Positions 8,205 through 17,103 of a DNA stretch of 64,000 nt are shown here, piece by piece. Position numbers and translations under genes: made by a program. Source of the stretch: an uncultured Pelagibacteraceae bacterium (GTDB lineage: Bacteria > Pseudomonadota > Alphaproteobacteria > Pelagibacterales > Pelagibacteraceae); assembly GCA_902628525.1 (NCBI GenBank), contig CACOMZ010000003.1:1-64000 (forward strand), given 5' to 3'. The notes under the pieces are model-generated. The model saw only the letters and a list, made by a program, of their open reading frames with translations. It did no database searches and had not been told where the DNA came from. Each line of letters begins with the position of its first letter. The stretch's first letter is position 1.

Positions 8205-9578
8205 TTAATTAAGATCAAATACCTTCCCTGGATTCATAATATTATTTTCGTCCAAACTTCTCTTAATAGCCTTCATTACAGGGAGGTTATCAAGATGTTC
8301 TTTTAAAAGATAATGTTTTTTTTGTAATCCAATTCCATGTTCACCTGTTATGGTGCCTTCAAGCTCTAAAGCCTTGTTAATCAGGTCATCACTATATTGT
8401 CTTATTTTTTTTTGTTTTTCTTTATCCTGTGGATCATATAGTATAATAGAATGAAAATTTCCATCACCAACATGTCCAACCATAGGTGCTGTTAGTCCTA
8501 ATTTTTTAACTTCTTTTTCTGCCCACGAAATACATTCTACTAATCTTGAGATAGGAACACACACATCTGTCGAATAAACCTTCATATTGTTTCCAAGCGA
8601 TTTAACTGAGTAATACACATCATGTCTTGCTTTCCATAATTTTTTTTGTTCCTCTGGTGAAGATGCCCATTGGAAATCGCTACCATTATTGTTTTTGGAT
8701 AACTCTTCAACAATACTTATTGATTCATTATTTGAGTTTTCACTTCCATGAAACTCAAAAAATAACGTTGGTGAAGCTTTGATATTATCTAATTTTGAGT
8801 ATTTAATACTAATCTCCATTTGATCTTTATTTAACATTTCAATTCTAGCAATTGGCACTCCGTATTGGATAACTTCTTGAGCAGTTTTTACTGCTGAGCC
8901 TAAATCGGGGAAATAACATACTGCACTCATAATACTTTCAGGTATTGGTGATAGCCTCACCTGAACTTCTGTAATTATTCCAAGAGTACCTTCTGAACCA
9001 ATAAATAAGTTTGTAAGATTATAACCTGATGATGTTTTTTTTGTTCTGGAACCTGTTTTAATTATATCGCCATTAGGTAAAACAACAGTCAATCCTGAGA
9101 TTACAGTTCTCATGGTTCCATATTTGACAGCCATAGTTCCAGAGGCCGAGGTAGAAGCCATACCTCCAAGTGCTGCATCTGCTCCTGGGTCAATAGGAAA
9201 AAAAACTCCATCTTCTCTTAAATGCTCATTTAGTTGTTTTCTTGTAACATTTGCCTGTACCCTACAATCAAAATCTTCAGCATTTACCGATAAAACTTTA
9301 TTCATTTTTTCAAGAGAAATGGTAATGCCATTTGAATTACCTACTGCATTTCCCTCTAAAGAAGTTCCTGTTCCAAATGGAACTACTGGTATTTTATTTT
9401 CATTACAAATTTTCAAAATTTGCGATACTTCTTCATTAGTTTCTGGAAAAACAACAGCCTGAGATAATACTGGTTCGTAAGTATCTTCGCCCCTAGCATA
9501 ATTTGCGCGGGTAGACTCAGATGTTGAAAATCTACCATTAAAAATTTTTTTTAATTCACTTTGAACTTGTTCATTCAT
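8205..9578 (-). CDS. FAD-linked D-2-hydroxyacid dehydrogenase (GlcD / D-lactate dehydrogenase family)
   Basis: This 457-residue vanillyl-alcohol-oxidase-family flavoprotein has an N-terminal PCMH-type FAD domain with PFGTGTSLEGNAVG and the pyrophosphate-binding IDPGADAALGGMASTSASG, then YNLTNLFIGSEGTLGIITE. The C-terminal FAD-oxidase domain carries the metal and substrate motifs VGHVGDGNFHS and GEHGIGLQKK. Such enzymes oxidise D-lactate, glycolate or D-2-hydroxyglutarate and pass electrons to cytochrome c or quinone. No glcE/glcF partners are adjacent, which favours a single-subunit D-lactate-type enzyme over the GlcDEF complex. It lies just upstream of the glyoxylate-type reductase, pointing to C2/C3 hydroxyacid turnover. 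Confidence 0.88.
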   Translation of the reverse strand: MNEQVQSELKKIFNGRFSTSESTRANYARGEDTYEPVLSQAVVFPETNEEVSQILKICNENKIPVVPFGTGTSLEGNAVGNSNGITISLEKMNKVLSVNAEDFDCRVQANVTRKQLNEHLREDGVFFPIDPGADAALGGMASTSASGTMAVKYGTMRTVISGLTVVLPNGDIIKTGSRTKKTSSGYNLTNLFIGSEGTLGIITEVQVRLSPIPESIMSAVCYFPDLGSAVKTAQEVIQYGVPIARIEMLNKDQMEISIKYSKLDNIKASPTLFFEFHGSENSNNESISIVEELSKNNNGSDFQWASSPEEQKKLWKARHDVYYSVKSLGNNMKVYSTDVCVPISRLVECISWAEKEVKKLGLTAPMVGHVGDGNFHSIILYDPQDKEKQKKIRQYSDDLINKALELEGTITGEHGIGLQKKHYLLKEHLDNLPVMKAIKRSLDENNIMNPGKVFDLN

Positions 9579-9616
9579 AAGATTAATATTATTAAAGATT
9601 TTTTAGAAAATACAGC

Positions 9617-10783
9617 TTATTTAGTAAGCATTTTTTTTATGTTTTCTAATGCATTCGAAATGTTGTCTTGAGAAGCAGCAAAGCTAAATCTAACATAATC
9701 ATTACAAGTTTTTCCAAAAGCTGTGCCAGGAACTATTGCTACTCCAGCCTCATGCATAGCTTTTTTACAAAATTCTGCTCCATTCATCCCAGTATCTATC
9801 ACCTTCGGAAATGCATAAAAAGCACCACCAGGCAAACTACATTCTACACCTGGTAAACTATTTAATCCTTCATGAATTAATTTTCTTCTTTGAGTAAATT
9901 TTTCCATCATAGCGTGGATTGAGTCATCTGGACCATCTAGCGCTGCAATCCCAGCAAACTGTGCTGCCGCATTTACACATGAAACACTATTAATAAGTAA
10001 TTTGTTAACATGCTCTACTAAATGCTCTGGCCAAAAACTCCAGCCTAGCCTCCATCCTGTCATTGAATATGCTTTGCTCCAACCTTCTAAAACAATTAAT
10101 CTATCTCTTAATTCAGGATAATTAAAAAAAGTTGGCATTTCTTTATCATCAAAAATTTGTCTACTATAAATTTCATCACTTAAAATCGTTACATGAGGGT
10201 GTTTCTTCAGTCCTTCAGCAAGTTTGTCAATTTCAGGTTTTTCTACAAAACTACCTGTCGGATTATTTGGATTAATTAATATTAACAATCTAGTTTTATC
10301 AGTTATTAGAGATAAAATCTTATCAGCATTAAACTTTAGATCTTTGTCTTCAGTCAAATCATATGGCACTGCCGTTGAACCGGTATAATTTATCATCGAT
10401 TCATAAATTGGAAATGCAGGTGTTGGGTGAATTATTTCAGCACCTGGCTCACCAAAACATTGTATTGCGTAATGCATAGTAGGTTTCCCACCCGGCATTA
10501 TAAGTATTCTCTCAAAATCGACTTCTGCATTGTAACGTTTTTTTATCCAACGCGTAACTGCCTGTCTGCACTCTGGAATTCCGTTAGACATAACATAACC
10601 ATGATGGCCGTCATCTAAAGCCTTTTTTGCTGCTTCAACAACATGTTTAGGAGTTTTAAAGTCTGGTTGACCTAAACCTAAATGTATCATTGGATGACCT
10701 TGTGCCTCTAGTTTTTTAGCCTCAGCTAATACTGAGAAAGCACTTTCTGTACCAAGCCTATCAAGTGATTGTGCAAGTTTCAT
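9617..10783 (-). CDS. Class I/II PLP-dependent aminotransferase
   Basis: This 388-residue aminotransferase of the aspartate-aminotransferase fold has a schiff-base lysine at K237 in EGWSKAYSMTGWRLG, the PLP-phosphate and substrate region NPNNPTG (171-177), DEIYSRQIF for the cofactor ring and the C-terminal substrate Arg in YVRFSFA. The protein starts MKLAQSLDRLGTESAF, normal for the subgroup. Placed among hydroxyacid oxidases, it could aminate a 2-oxoacid formed by them, such as pyruvate or glyoxylate (inference). It is separated from the FMN enzymes upstream by 77 bases with only weak dyad symmetry and from the FAD enzyme downstream by 38 bases. Confidence 0.88.
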   Translation of the reverse strand: MKLAQSLDRLGTESAFSVLAEAKKLEAQGHPMIHLGLGQPDFKTPKHVVEAAKKALDDGHHGYVMSNGIPECRQAVTRWIKKRYNAEVDFERILIMPGGKPTMHYAIQCFGEPGAEIIHPTPAFPIYESMINYTGSTAVPYDLTEDKDLKFNADKILSLITDKTRLLILINPNNPTGSFVEKPEIDKLAEGLKKHPHVTILSDEIYSRQIFDDKEMPTFFNYPELRDRLIVLEGWSKAYSMTGWRLGWSFWPEHLVEHVNKLLINSVSCVNAAAQFAGIAALDGPDDSIHAMMEKFTQRRKLIHEGLNSLPGVECSLPGGAFYAFPKVIDTGMNGAEFCKKAMHEAGVAIVPGTAFGKTCNDYVRFSFAASQDNISNALENIKKMLTK

Positions 10784-10860
10784 AATTTTTTCGACAAACT
10801 AACTGAAAAGGCAGTTGTTGTCTATTATTGATTAAGAAAAATTATTTATAATTTATATAA

Positions 10861-12012
10861 CTATTTACGGTAAATAATTTTTGATCTGTCTAAATCCTTA
10901 ACACTTTTACAGCCCATAAGTATCATATTTCTGCGAATTTCTTTGTGCATATTGTCTAAAAGCTTTTCAACACCTTTCTGGCCTCCAGCACCCAAACTAA
11001 AAAGAAAAGCTTTTCCAAAACTACATGCTGTCGCACCTGCTGCTAATGCTTTTAAAACATGGGTTCCTCGTCTAATTCCGCCATCTAAAATTATCTCTAA
11101 TTTATCACCCACAGCATCAGAAATAGCCTTAACTTGATCAAAAGGTGATCTAGATCCATCTAATTGTCTCCCTCCATGATTGGAAATCATTATTGCAGTG
11201 CAGCCAATGTCAATTGCTTTTTTTGCATCCTCAACTGACATAACTCCTTTTAAAGCCATAGGCTTATTCCATTTTTTTATACAATATTCCGCATCTTTCC
11301 AATTCATTGCGGGATCATATTGCTCATTAATGTACTCCATTACTGACTTAGCTATATTAGTGCCTTTATCAGTTTTGTGTTTAATATTCGCAAGTTCAAA
11401 TTTTTTATTGGTAAAATAATTTAAAACCCATCCAGGTCTCATAGCGAAGCTTAATAAACTATCTAAGTTAAATTTTGGTGGAGTTGTAAAGCCAGTCCTA
11501 TGATCTCTCTCACGATTTCCTGCAACTAATGTATCAACCGTAATACACATGCCATCAAAATTTGCTCTACTACATCTCTCAATTAAATCATCTGTTATTG
11601 ATTTATCTTTATGAATATACAATTGAAAAAGCTTTGGACCACTAGATATATTAGCTACTTCTTCAATCGAAAATGATGCCATAGTTGACATGCTGTACAT
11701 TGTATTAAATTTTTCTGCCGCTCTTGCAGAAGCTTTATCTCCCTCAGGTGTATATAAACTTTGCATAGCTGTAGGAGATAAGAAAAGAGGCATATCAATT
11801 TTTCTCCCAAATACTTTTGTGGATAAATCTGGTTCACCAACACTATTCAATATATTTGGAACTAAGTCACAATCATTGAATGCATTTGTATTTCTGTTAA
11901 GTGTGACCTCGTCGTCCGCGCCACCATCTATGTAATGAAAAATAGGAGCTGGTAATTTTTTCTTTGCTAATTTTCTAAAGTCTTCAAAATTATAACAATC
12001 ATTTATGTTCAT
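10861..12012 (-). CDS. FMN-dependent alpha-hydroxyacid dehydrogenase (LldD/GlcO family), copy 1
   Basis: This 383-residue TIM-barrel flavoenzyme oxidises an L-2-hydroxyacid such as L-lactate or glycolate. Family active-site residues are all visible: the Tyr in FHYIDGGADDE, the Tyr in QLYIHKD, the Asp in ITVDT, the Lys in ALKGVMS, and His/Arg in ISNHGGRQLDGSRSPFDQ. It is a tandem paralogue of the gene 6 bases upstream, sharing roughly half its residues by eye, including nearly the same first 30 residues. It differs near the C terminus, with FLFSLGAGGQKGVEKLL where the partner has YLYALAAAGQAGVERAL. The acceptor could be oxygen, quinone or cytochrome; none is encoded nearby. Confidence 0.88.
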   Translation of the reverse strand: MNINDCYNFEDFRKLAKKKLPAPIFHYIDGGADDEVTLNRNTNAFNDCDLVPNILNSVGEPDLSTKVFGRKIDMPLFLSPTAMQSLYTPEGDKASARAAEKFNTMYSMSTMASFSIEEVANISSGPKLFQLYIHKDKSITDDLIERCSRANFDGMCITVDTLVAGNRERDHRTGFTTPPKFNLDSLLSFAMRPGWVLNYFTNKKFELANIKHKTDKGTNIAKSVMEYINEQYDPAMNWKDAEYCIKKWNKPMALKGVMSVEDAKKAIDIGCTAIMISNHGGRQLDGSRSPFDQVKAISDAVGDKLEIILDGGIRRGTHVLKALAAGATACSFGKAFLFSLGAGGQKGVEKLLDNMHKEIRRNMILMGCKSVKDLDRSKIIYRK

Positions 12013-12018
12013 GATTTA

Positions 12019-13167
12019 TTATCTAAATCTCAAGTTGTTTCTGCTTAAGTCGCTTATTTTTGTACAACCCATTAATTTCATATCTCTTTGCAATTCAGCT
12101 TTATACTGGGATAAAGCTCTTTCAACGCCTGCCTGTCCTGCTGCTGCAAGTGCATACAAATATAATCTTCCTCCAGAGCATGCTTTCGCGCCTAATGACA
12201 AAGCCTTGAGCATATGCGTTCCTCTATGAATTCCTCCTTCACAAATCACATCAAGCTTATCACCAACTGCGTCAACTATTTCTGAAAGTTGATCAAATGG
12301 TGACCTAGATCCGTCAAGTTGTCTTCCTCCATGATTTGAAACCATAATTCCAGTACAACCAATATCTACAGCTCTTTTAGCATCATCAACACTCATAACA
12401 CCCTTTAGAGCAAAATGACCACCCCATTGAGCACAAAGTTTTTCAGCGTCTTTCCAATTCATTGATTGATCTAACATTGTAGAAAAGTAATTACCAATTG
12501 AAGTGTTGGTACTAGTTCCTTCTTGAACATAATCTTGTAAGTGAGGTAATTCAAATTTTCCTTTAGTCAGATAATTAATTCCCCACATTGGTTTTGTGGC
12601 AAAACTAAACAAACTTGATAAAGTAAGTTTAGGCGGAGAAGTGAATCCAGTTCTTAAATCTCTTTCACGATTACCACCAGTTATAGTATCAACAGTTAAA
12701 GCCATTACATCAAATTTAGCAGCTTTGGCACGCTCTAAGCAAGAGTCGTTCAAACCTCTATCTTTATGAAAATAAAACTGAAACATTTTTGGAGTATCGA
12801 TCATGGAAGAAATTTCTTCTACACTAACAGTAGCTAACGCAGAAACACCAAACATTGTATTAAATTTTTTTGCAGCTTTTCCAACAGCTCTTTCGCCATC
12901 GTAATGAAAAAGTCTTTGTAAAGCAGTAGGTGCTAAGTAAAATGGTAAATCTAATTTTTTTCCAAAGATAGTTGTAGATAGATCAACATTTTCCACACCT
13001 CTTAAAACGTTTGGAACTAAATCAACATCATCAAATGCACTTGTATTTCGTGCATATGTTATTTCATCATCTGCCGCTCCATCAATATAATGAAATATTG
13101 GCGATGGCAGTTTCTTTTTTGCTAGTTTCCTAAAATCACTAAAATTATGACAATCTTTTAAATTCAT
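12019..13167 (-). CDS. FMN-dependent alpha-hydroxyacid dehydrogenase (LldD family), copy 2
   Basis: This 382-residue flavoenzyme is the upstream member of the tandem pair. It keeps FHYIDGAADDE, QFYFHKDRG, LTVDT, ALKGVMS and VSNHGGRQLDGSRSPFDQ, so the catalytic Tyr, Asp, Lys, His and Arg set of the glycolate oxidase/L-lactate dehydrogenase family is intact. YLYALAAAGQAGVERAL near the end is typical of LldD. The two copies have clearly diverged in the mobile loop between barrel strand 4 and the MNWKDAE segment, which suggests different substrate preference rather than a recent duplication. Only 6 bases separate the pair, so they are probably one transcript. Confidence 0.88.
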   Translation of the reverse strand: MNLKDCHNFSDFRKLAKKKLPSPIFHYIDGAADDEITYARNTSAFDDVDLVPNVLRGVENVDLSTTIFGKKLDLPFYLAPTALQRLFHYDGERAVGKAAKKFNTMFGVSALATVSVEEISSMIDTPKMFQFYFHKDRGLNDSCLERAKAAKFDVMALTVDTITGGNRERDLRTGFTSPPKLTLSSLFSFATKPMWGINYLTKGKFELPHLQDYVQEGTSTNTSIGNYFSTMLDQSMNWKDAEKLCAQWGGHFALKGVMSVDDAKRAVDIGCTGIMVSNHGGRQLDGSRSPFDQLSEIVDAVGDKLDVICEGGIHRGTHMLKALSLGAKACSGGRLYLYALAAAGQAGVERALSQYKAELQRDMKLMGCTKISDLSRNNLRFR

Positions 13168-13175
13168 AATTATAT

Positions 13176-13688
13176 CTAAAAGCTTTTGAAGAAATTAAAC
13201 ATATAACTATTTGCCCCAGGATTTTTATCTCCAAGACTTGCATTTGATATATGGTTGTAAGAAAAGCCGAACTGACTATTTCCAGAAGTATTAAGTGAAA
13301 TTTGTAACTCAGTTTTGAATTCTATTACATGACCTAAATCTTTACCATCACCTTCATGATACAATCCAGGAGTAAAGCTTGGAGTAAAATTTAACCCACC
13401 TATTTTGTATTGAGCTTGAACTCCAGTATAAAAATATCCTGCATTGTCGGCAGTGATAAGGCCTCCAGTAATTGGTGATAAATTTCCAAAAAATGTGTCT
13501 CTATTTAAATTTTCATTTTGATGTTGAAATCCAATTAATGTGGATTTTTTTCCATCATCACTAAAATCAAAAGTACCTGTAAAAAAACTAAGTTCAGTAT
13601 TTTGATTATTCGAAATTCTTTCCTCCGCAATTGAGGAAAAAGATAATAAAATAAATAATAGATTAATTATAAATTTTCTTAAATACAT
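13176..13688 (-). CDS. PagL-like acyloxyacyl hydrolase family outer-membrane protein
   Basis: This 170-residue protein has an N-terminal signal peptide ending near SSIAEE and alternating hydrophobic residues of a small beta-barrel. The C-terminal motif NHISNASLGDKNPGANSY carries the His-x-Ser-Asn signature of lipid A 3-O-deacylase PagL (H146, S148), and FTPGLYHEGDGKDLGH and the final aromatic KSF residue fit an outer-membrane barrel. The position where PagL has its third catalytic residue, Glu, seems to be N160 here, so activity is uncertain. If active it would remove an acyl chain from lipid A in the outer membrane. It sits 8 bases after copy 2 of the hydroxyacid dehydrogenase start and just after ccmH; neither neighbour explains it. 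Confidence 0.68.
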   Translation of the reverse strand: MYLRKFIINLLFILLSFSSIAEERISNNQNTELSFFTGTFDFSDDGKKSTLIGFQHQNENLNRDTFFGNLSPITGGLITADNAGYFYTGVQAQYKIGGLNFTPSFTPGLYHEGDGKDLGHVIEFKTELQISLNTSGNSQFGFSYNHISNASLGDKNPGANSYMFNFFKSF

Positions 13689-13699
13689 ATTGGATTAAT

Positions 13700-14062
13700 T
13701 TATTTCCTAACTATAAAATTTTTATATATTATTGCACCCCCTATTAAAAATAGCAATATTGGCAATAACCATAGAATATAAGTATTTTTATTTAATCCAG
13801 GATCATACAGTATCCAATCCCCATATTTTTCCTTAAAGTATTTATAAATTTGATCTTCAGTCAGGCCTTCAGTAATTTTTTTATCAACTAAGATTTTTAA
13901 ACTATTTGCAAACTCAGAATCTGAGTCATAGACTGACTGGCCTTGACAAATAAGACAACGTAAATTTTTAGTAATTTTGTTTCGTGTATCATAATTGTCA
14001 GCTTTAAGATTACTAAAAGAAATTAGTAAAAAAGTCATAATAAGAAATCTAAAAAATTTCAT
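13700..14062 (-). CDS. ccmH: Cytochrome c maturation protein CcmH
   Basis: This 120-residue thiol-disulfide protein keeps the apocytochrome c heme-binding cysteines reduced and presents them for heme ligation on the periplasmic side. After a signal-like N terminus it has LRCLICQGQSV with the redox pair C36/C39, the conserved SEFANSLKILVDKKI and YGDWILYDP segment, and a C-terminal membrane anchor near residues 96-113. It is the short form, without the TPR region of fused CcmH/CcmI. Its ATG overlaps the ccmG stop as ATGA, showing translational coupling in the ccm operon. Confidence 0.92.
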   Translation of the reverse strand: MKFFRFLIMTFLLISFSNLKADNYDTRNKITKNLRCLICQGQSVYDSDSEFANSLKILVDKKITEGLTEDQIYKYFKEKYGDWILYDPGLNKNTYILWLLPILLFLIGGAIIYKNFIVRK

Positions 14063-14574
14063 TTTATCAATATTCTCATTTCATTTATAAGCTCTTCATT
14101 CAAGGGTCCAATATATTTTTTAATAATCTTGTTATTATAAATTAAAAAAGACTCAGGAACACCGTAAGCACCCCATTCAATTGCAATTGTTCCATCAGAG
14201 TCGACAAATATGTCTTTATATGGATTTCCTAGTTCTTTCAAAAAATTTTTAGCATTTTTTTTATTATCCTTATAATTCATACCAATAATATTTATTTCAC
14301 TATTTAATTTTAAACTCATTAATAAAGAATGTTCTTGACGACAAGGTAAACACCAAGAAGACCAGATATTTAATAAATAAGTTTTATCTACTTCAAAAAT
14401 ATTTGAAGATTCTAAATTCTTACCAGAATAAAAGTTTTTAGTTTGAAAAACTGGAATATTTTTTCTATTTACGTCTGGGGTATAAATATTTGAATCGTAT
14501 AATCCTTTGTAAAAGGCTAAAAAAATAGATACAAAAAATAAGATAACAAAAATAGGCAATATTTTAATTTTCAT
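14059..14574 (-). CDS. ccmG: Thiol:disulfide interchange protein CcmG/DsbE
   Basis: This is a membrane-anchored periplasmic thioredoxin-fold reductase for cytochrome c maturation. I start it at the ATG at 14574 (171 residues, MKIKILPIF), one base after the ccmF stop; an upstream ATG at 14607 would overlap ccmF by 32 bases and add a non-conserved stretch. One membrane segment is followed by the catalytic WSSWCLPCRQEH (Cys 75 and 78) and the cis-proline loop GAYGVPESFLI. The IFVDSDGTIAIEWGAYG segment is typical of DsbE. It reduces disulfides in apocytochrome c or CcmH using electrons from a CcdA/DsbD-type protein that is not in this window. Confidence 0.92.
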   Translation of the reverse strand: MKIKILPIFVILFFVSIFLAFYKGLYDSNIYTPDVNRKNIPVFQTKNFYSGKNLESSNIFEVDKTYLLNIWSSWCLPCRQEHSLLMSLKLNSEINIIGMNYKDNKKNAKNFLKELGNPYKDIFVDSDGTIAIEWGAYGVPESFLIYNNKIIKKYIGPLNEELINEMRILIK

Positions 14575-14575
14575 A

Positions 14576-16444
14576 CTATTTTTTGTAAAAACTAATAACT
14601 CCTCCAATTGAAATTAATATTACAGATAACCAAATCCACATCATAAATGGCTTAACTTGATATCTTACATTAAAAAAATCTTGGTTCTGAACAATGTTTA
14701 TAACAATGAATTTATCTGACATAAGAGTGGTTTTTATATCAGCTTCACTTGTAGCTATTACTGGTTGATTGTAAATTCTTAACTCTGGTGAAAACGTGTC
14801 CTCTTCACCCTTTGAATTTTGAATATTAAAATTTGCAACAATAGAATTGTAATTTTTTTCTTTTTTTTGATTAATGCTCTCAAAAACTATTTTTGTCTCA
14901 GAATTTTCAAAAGTTTCACCAACCTTAAGATTCGTAATTATTTCACTAGAAAATAAATTATTAAATAAAATACTTAAAATTAATAAACTAAAACCAAAGT
15001 GCGCAATATTTTGAGAAATTTTTTTATATTTTTTTACAAAGAAATCTCTCAATGTAATGAAAAATAAATACAAAGCACTAGATATCAAAATTGTGTTTAT
15101 TAAAATATTTTGACTAAAATTTTTTAAAATCACAAAAGCTAATAAAATAGATATTATAAATAGTGAAATAAGATATAATTTGTCATCTAAATTAGACTTA
15201 ATCCATTTTAATTTTGGTCCGATAGCCATCATTAACAAGAACGGTATCAAAAAAGGGATTAGTAACTTGTGATAAAAAGGAGGTCCTACTGATATTTTTT
15301 GAGAAGAAATAACATCTAAAAATATTGGATAAACGGTACCAATTAATACAACTGACAAAAAATACATCATAAACCAATTATTTAATAAGATTGATGTTTC
15401 TTTGCTCATCCAGAAAAAATTATAAGAATTTCTTCCATCATCCTTATGAAATAAGAAAAAAATAAATACGGATAAGAAAATTAATACAAACAAAAAAATA
15501 AGTATAAATAAACCTCTTTCAGGATCATTTGCAAATGTGTGAACAGAATTTAAAATTCCTGATCTTACTAAAAATGTTCCACACATACTTAATGTAAACG
15601 TTGCGATTGAAAGAATTATTACCCAAGAAGTTAAAACAGATTTTTTTTCTAAAACCAATATACAATGTAAAAGGGTGGTTAAAGCAAGCCAAGGCATTAA
15701 AGATACATTTTCGACTGGATCCCAGAACCAAAATCCTCCCCAACCTAACTCATAATAAGCCCAAATTGATCCTAGTAAAATTCCTAAAGTTAAAAATATC
15801 CAAGAAATCAATACCCATTTTTTTATATGAGAAGCCCAGCTTGATGAAATCATTTTTAAAGTTGTTGCGGCTAATACAGATGAAAAAATAATTGAGGACC
15901 CTACATAACCTAGATACAAAATTGGTGGATGTATAGCTAAGGCTGGATCTTGTAAAATTGGATTTAAACCCAAACCTTCATTAGGAATTGGAAATAAATA
16001 ATTAAAAGGATTCGATGTTTTAATTAAAAAAATAAAAAAGCCTATAATTATTACTTGTTGAAAAACTAAAGTTAAAATTCTGTATTTAACAGATTGATTT
16101 TTGGCTCTAACCAAAAATATAAATATAAACAAAGTTAATACTAATAGCCATAATAATAAACTACCTTCATGATTTCCCCAAGTACCACTTATTTTATAAA
16201 ATAAAGGTTTTGTTGTATGTGAATTATTAAATACTGTAACGTTGCTAAAATCTGAAACAACGAAGGAAAAAATTAAACTCAAAAAACTAATTATAACAAA
16301 AAAAAATTGTAAAAATGAAAATACAATTATTTTATTATCTAAAAGAATAGAATTTTTAAAATTTTTATAAGATAAATAAAATAAGAATAAACCAAAAATT
16401 AATCCAAAAATTAATGAGTAATATCCAATAAGACTGTAAATCAA
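14576..16444 (-). CDS. ccmF: Cytochrome c heme lyase subunit CcmF
   Basis: This 622-residue polytopic inner-membrane protein is the core of the cytochrome c synthetase that joins heme from CcmE to apocytochrome c. The periplasmic tryptophan-rich WWD domain is visible as WGGFWFWDPVENVSLMPWL near residue 233, with further conserved HTTKPLFYKISGTWGNHEGS near residue 80 and the histidine-bearing ALAIHPPILYLGYVG near residue 167. Length and the many hydrophobic segments are normal. It lies between ccmE (2 bases) and ccmG (1 base). Confidence 0.95.
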   Translation of the reverse strand: MIYSLIGYYSLIFGLIFGLFLFYLSYKNFKNSILLDNKIIVFSFLQFFFVIISFLSLIFSFVVSDFSNVTVFNNSHTTKPLFYKISGTWGNHEGSLLLWLLVLTLFIFIFLVRAKNQSVKYRILTLVFQQVIIIGFFIFLIKTSNPFNYLFPIPNEGLGLNPILQDPALAIHPPILYLGYVGSSIIFSSVLAATTLKMISSSWASHIKKWVLISWIFLTLGILLGSIWAYYELGWGGFWFWDPVENVSLMPWLALTTLLHCILVLEKKSVLTSWVIILSIATFTLSMCGTFLVRSGILNSVHTFANDPERGLFILIFLFVLIFLSVFIFFLFHKDDGRNSYNFFWMSKETSILLNNWFMMYFLSVVLIGTVYPIFLDVISSQKISVGPPFYHKLLIPFLIPFLLMMAIGPKLKWIKSNLDDKLYLISLFIISILLAFVILKNFSQNILINTILISSALYLFFITLRDFFVKKYKKISQNIAHFGFSLLILSILFNNLFSSEIITNLKVGETFENSETKIVFESINQKKEKNYNSIVANFNIQNSKGEEDTFSPELRIYNQPVIATSEADIKTTLMSDKFIVINIVQNQDFFNVRYQVKPFMMWIWLSVILISIGGVISFYKK

Positions 16445-16445
16445 T

Positions 16446-16865
16446 TTATTTTTCTCCCAATGCCTCTTTTACTTCTGGTGGCATATAGTTTTCATCGTGT
16501 TTTGCCAAAATTTTAGTTGCAGAAAAAAAATTTCTGTCTTTAAGAAATCCTTCTGCGACAACACCTTTTTCTTCTTCAAATAAATTTGGTACTGCTCCTG
16601 TATAACTTACATTAATTTCATTTTTATAATCTGTAATTATAAAATTAACCTCATTAGAATTTATAGAAATTGAGTTTTTTTTTACCATTCCCCCAACTCT
16701 TATTTTATTCTTATTTAATTCACTTAATAACTTGATCTCAGTTGGTGATTGAAAATAAACTACATTTTCCTCTAAAGCTTTTAAAATTAAAAAAACAGAT
16801 AAAATTAGAGTAATTAAGATTAAAACTATAAACAAAAATCTTAGTTTAACTTTTCGACCATACAT
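16446..16865 (-). CDS. ccmE: Heme chaperone CcmE
   Basis: This 139-residue membrane-anchored periplasmic protein carries heme covalently before handing it to CcmF. One N-terminal membrane segment (about 9-30) precedes an OB-fold domain. The covalent heme-binding histidine is H123 in [13 protein letters not shown], with Y127 as the usual axial ligand. The N-terminal KVKLRF and VGGMVKKNS elements match the family. It is placed two bases upstream of ccmF and ten bases after ccmD in the same operon. Confidence 0.94.
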   Translation of the reverse strand: MYGRKVKLRFLFIVLILITLILSVFLILKALEENVVYFQSPTEIKLLSELNKNKIRVGGMVKKNSISINSNEVNFIITDYKNEINVSYTGAVPNLFEEEKGVVAEGFLKDRNFFSATKILAKHDENYMPPEVKEALGEK

Positions 16866-16875
16866 GTCTTAAAAG

Positions 16876-17103
16876 TTAATTATTTGTTGCGTTAGCTAAA
16901 ATTTCTTTATTTATTCTTTGTTGTTTTGCAGACTTAGCTTTTTCAGAATCCAATGTTCCAAATTTAGCAACAAATTTATTTTGTTCTCTCACTAATTGTA
17001 CTTTGACTACTAGATATAAGCCCAAAAAACTTAAAAGGGTAAAACTAAAAGCAGACAAGACATATCCTGCATATCCATTCATAAAATAAATTTCATTTAT
17101 CAT
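16876..17103 (-). CDS. ccmD: Heme exporter accessory protein CcmD
   Basis: This 75-residue protein has one membrane segment (about residues 13-32) followed by a charged cytoplasmic tail. CcmD helps release heme-loaded CcmE from the CcmABC complex. Identification rests on MNGYAGYVLSAF, which resembles the CcmD start, the topology, and the position between ccmC and ccmE. The first ATG overlaps the ccmC stop as ATGA; an alternative start is the Met at residue 8. At 75 residues it is a little longer than many CcmD proteins. Confidence 0.82.
   Translation of the reverse strand: MINEIYFMNGYAGYVLSAFSFTLLSFLGLYLVVKVQLVREQNKFVAKFGTLDSEKAKSAKQQRINKEILANATNN

Noticed and set aside
14575..14607. Upstream start of ccmG overlapping ccmF.
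   Set aside because: The ATG at 14574 directly follows the ccmF stop and gives a normal signal-anchor start.
15601..15891. Open frames antisense to ccmF as genes.
   Set aside because: They are low-complexity shadows of a strongly conserved gene with no start signals or family match.
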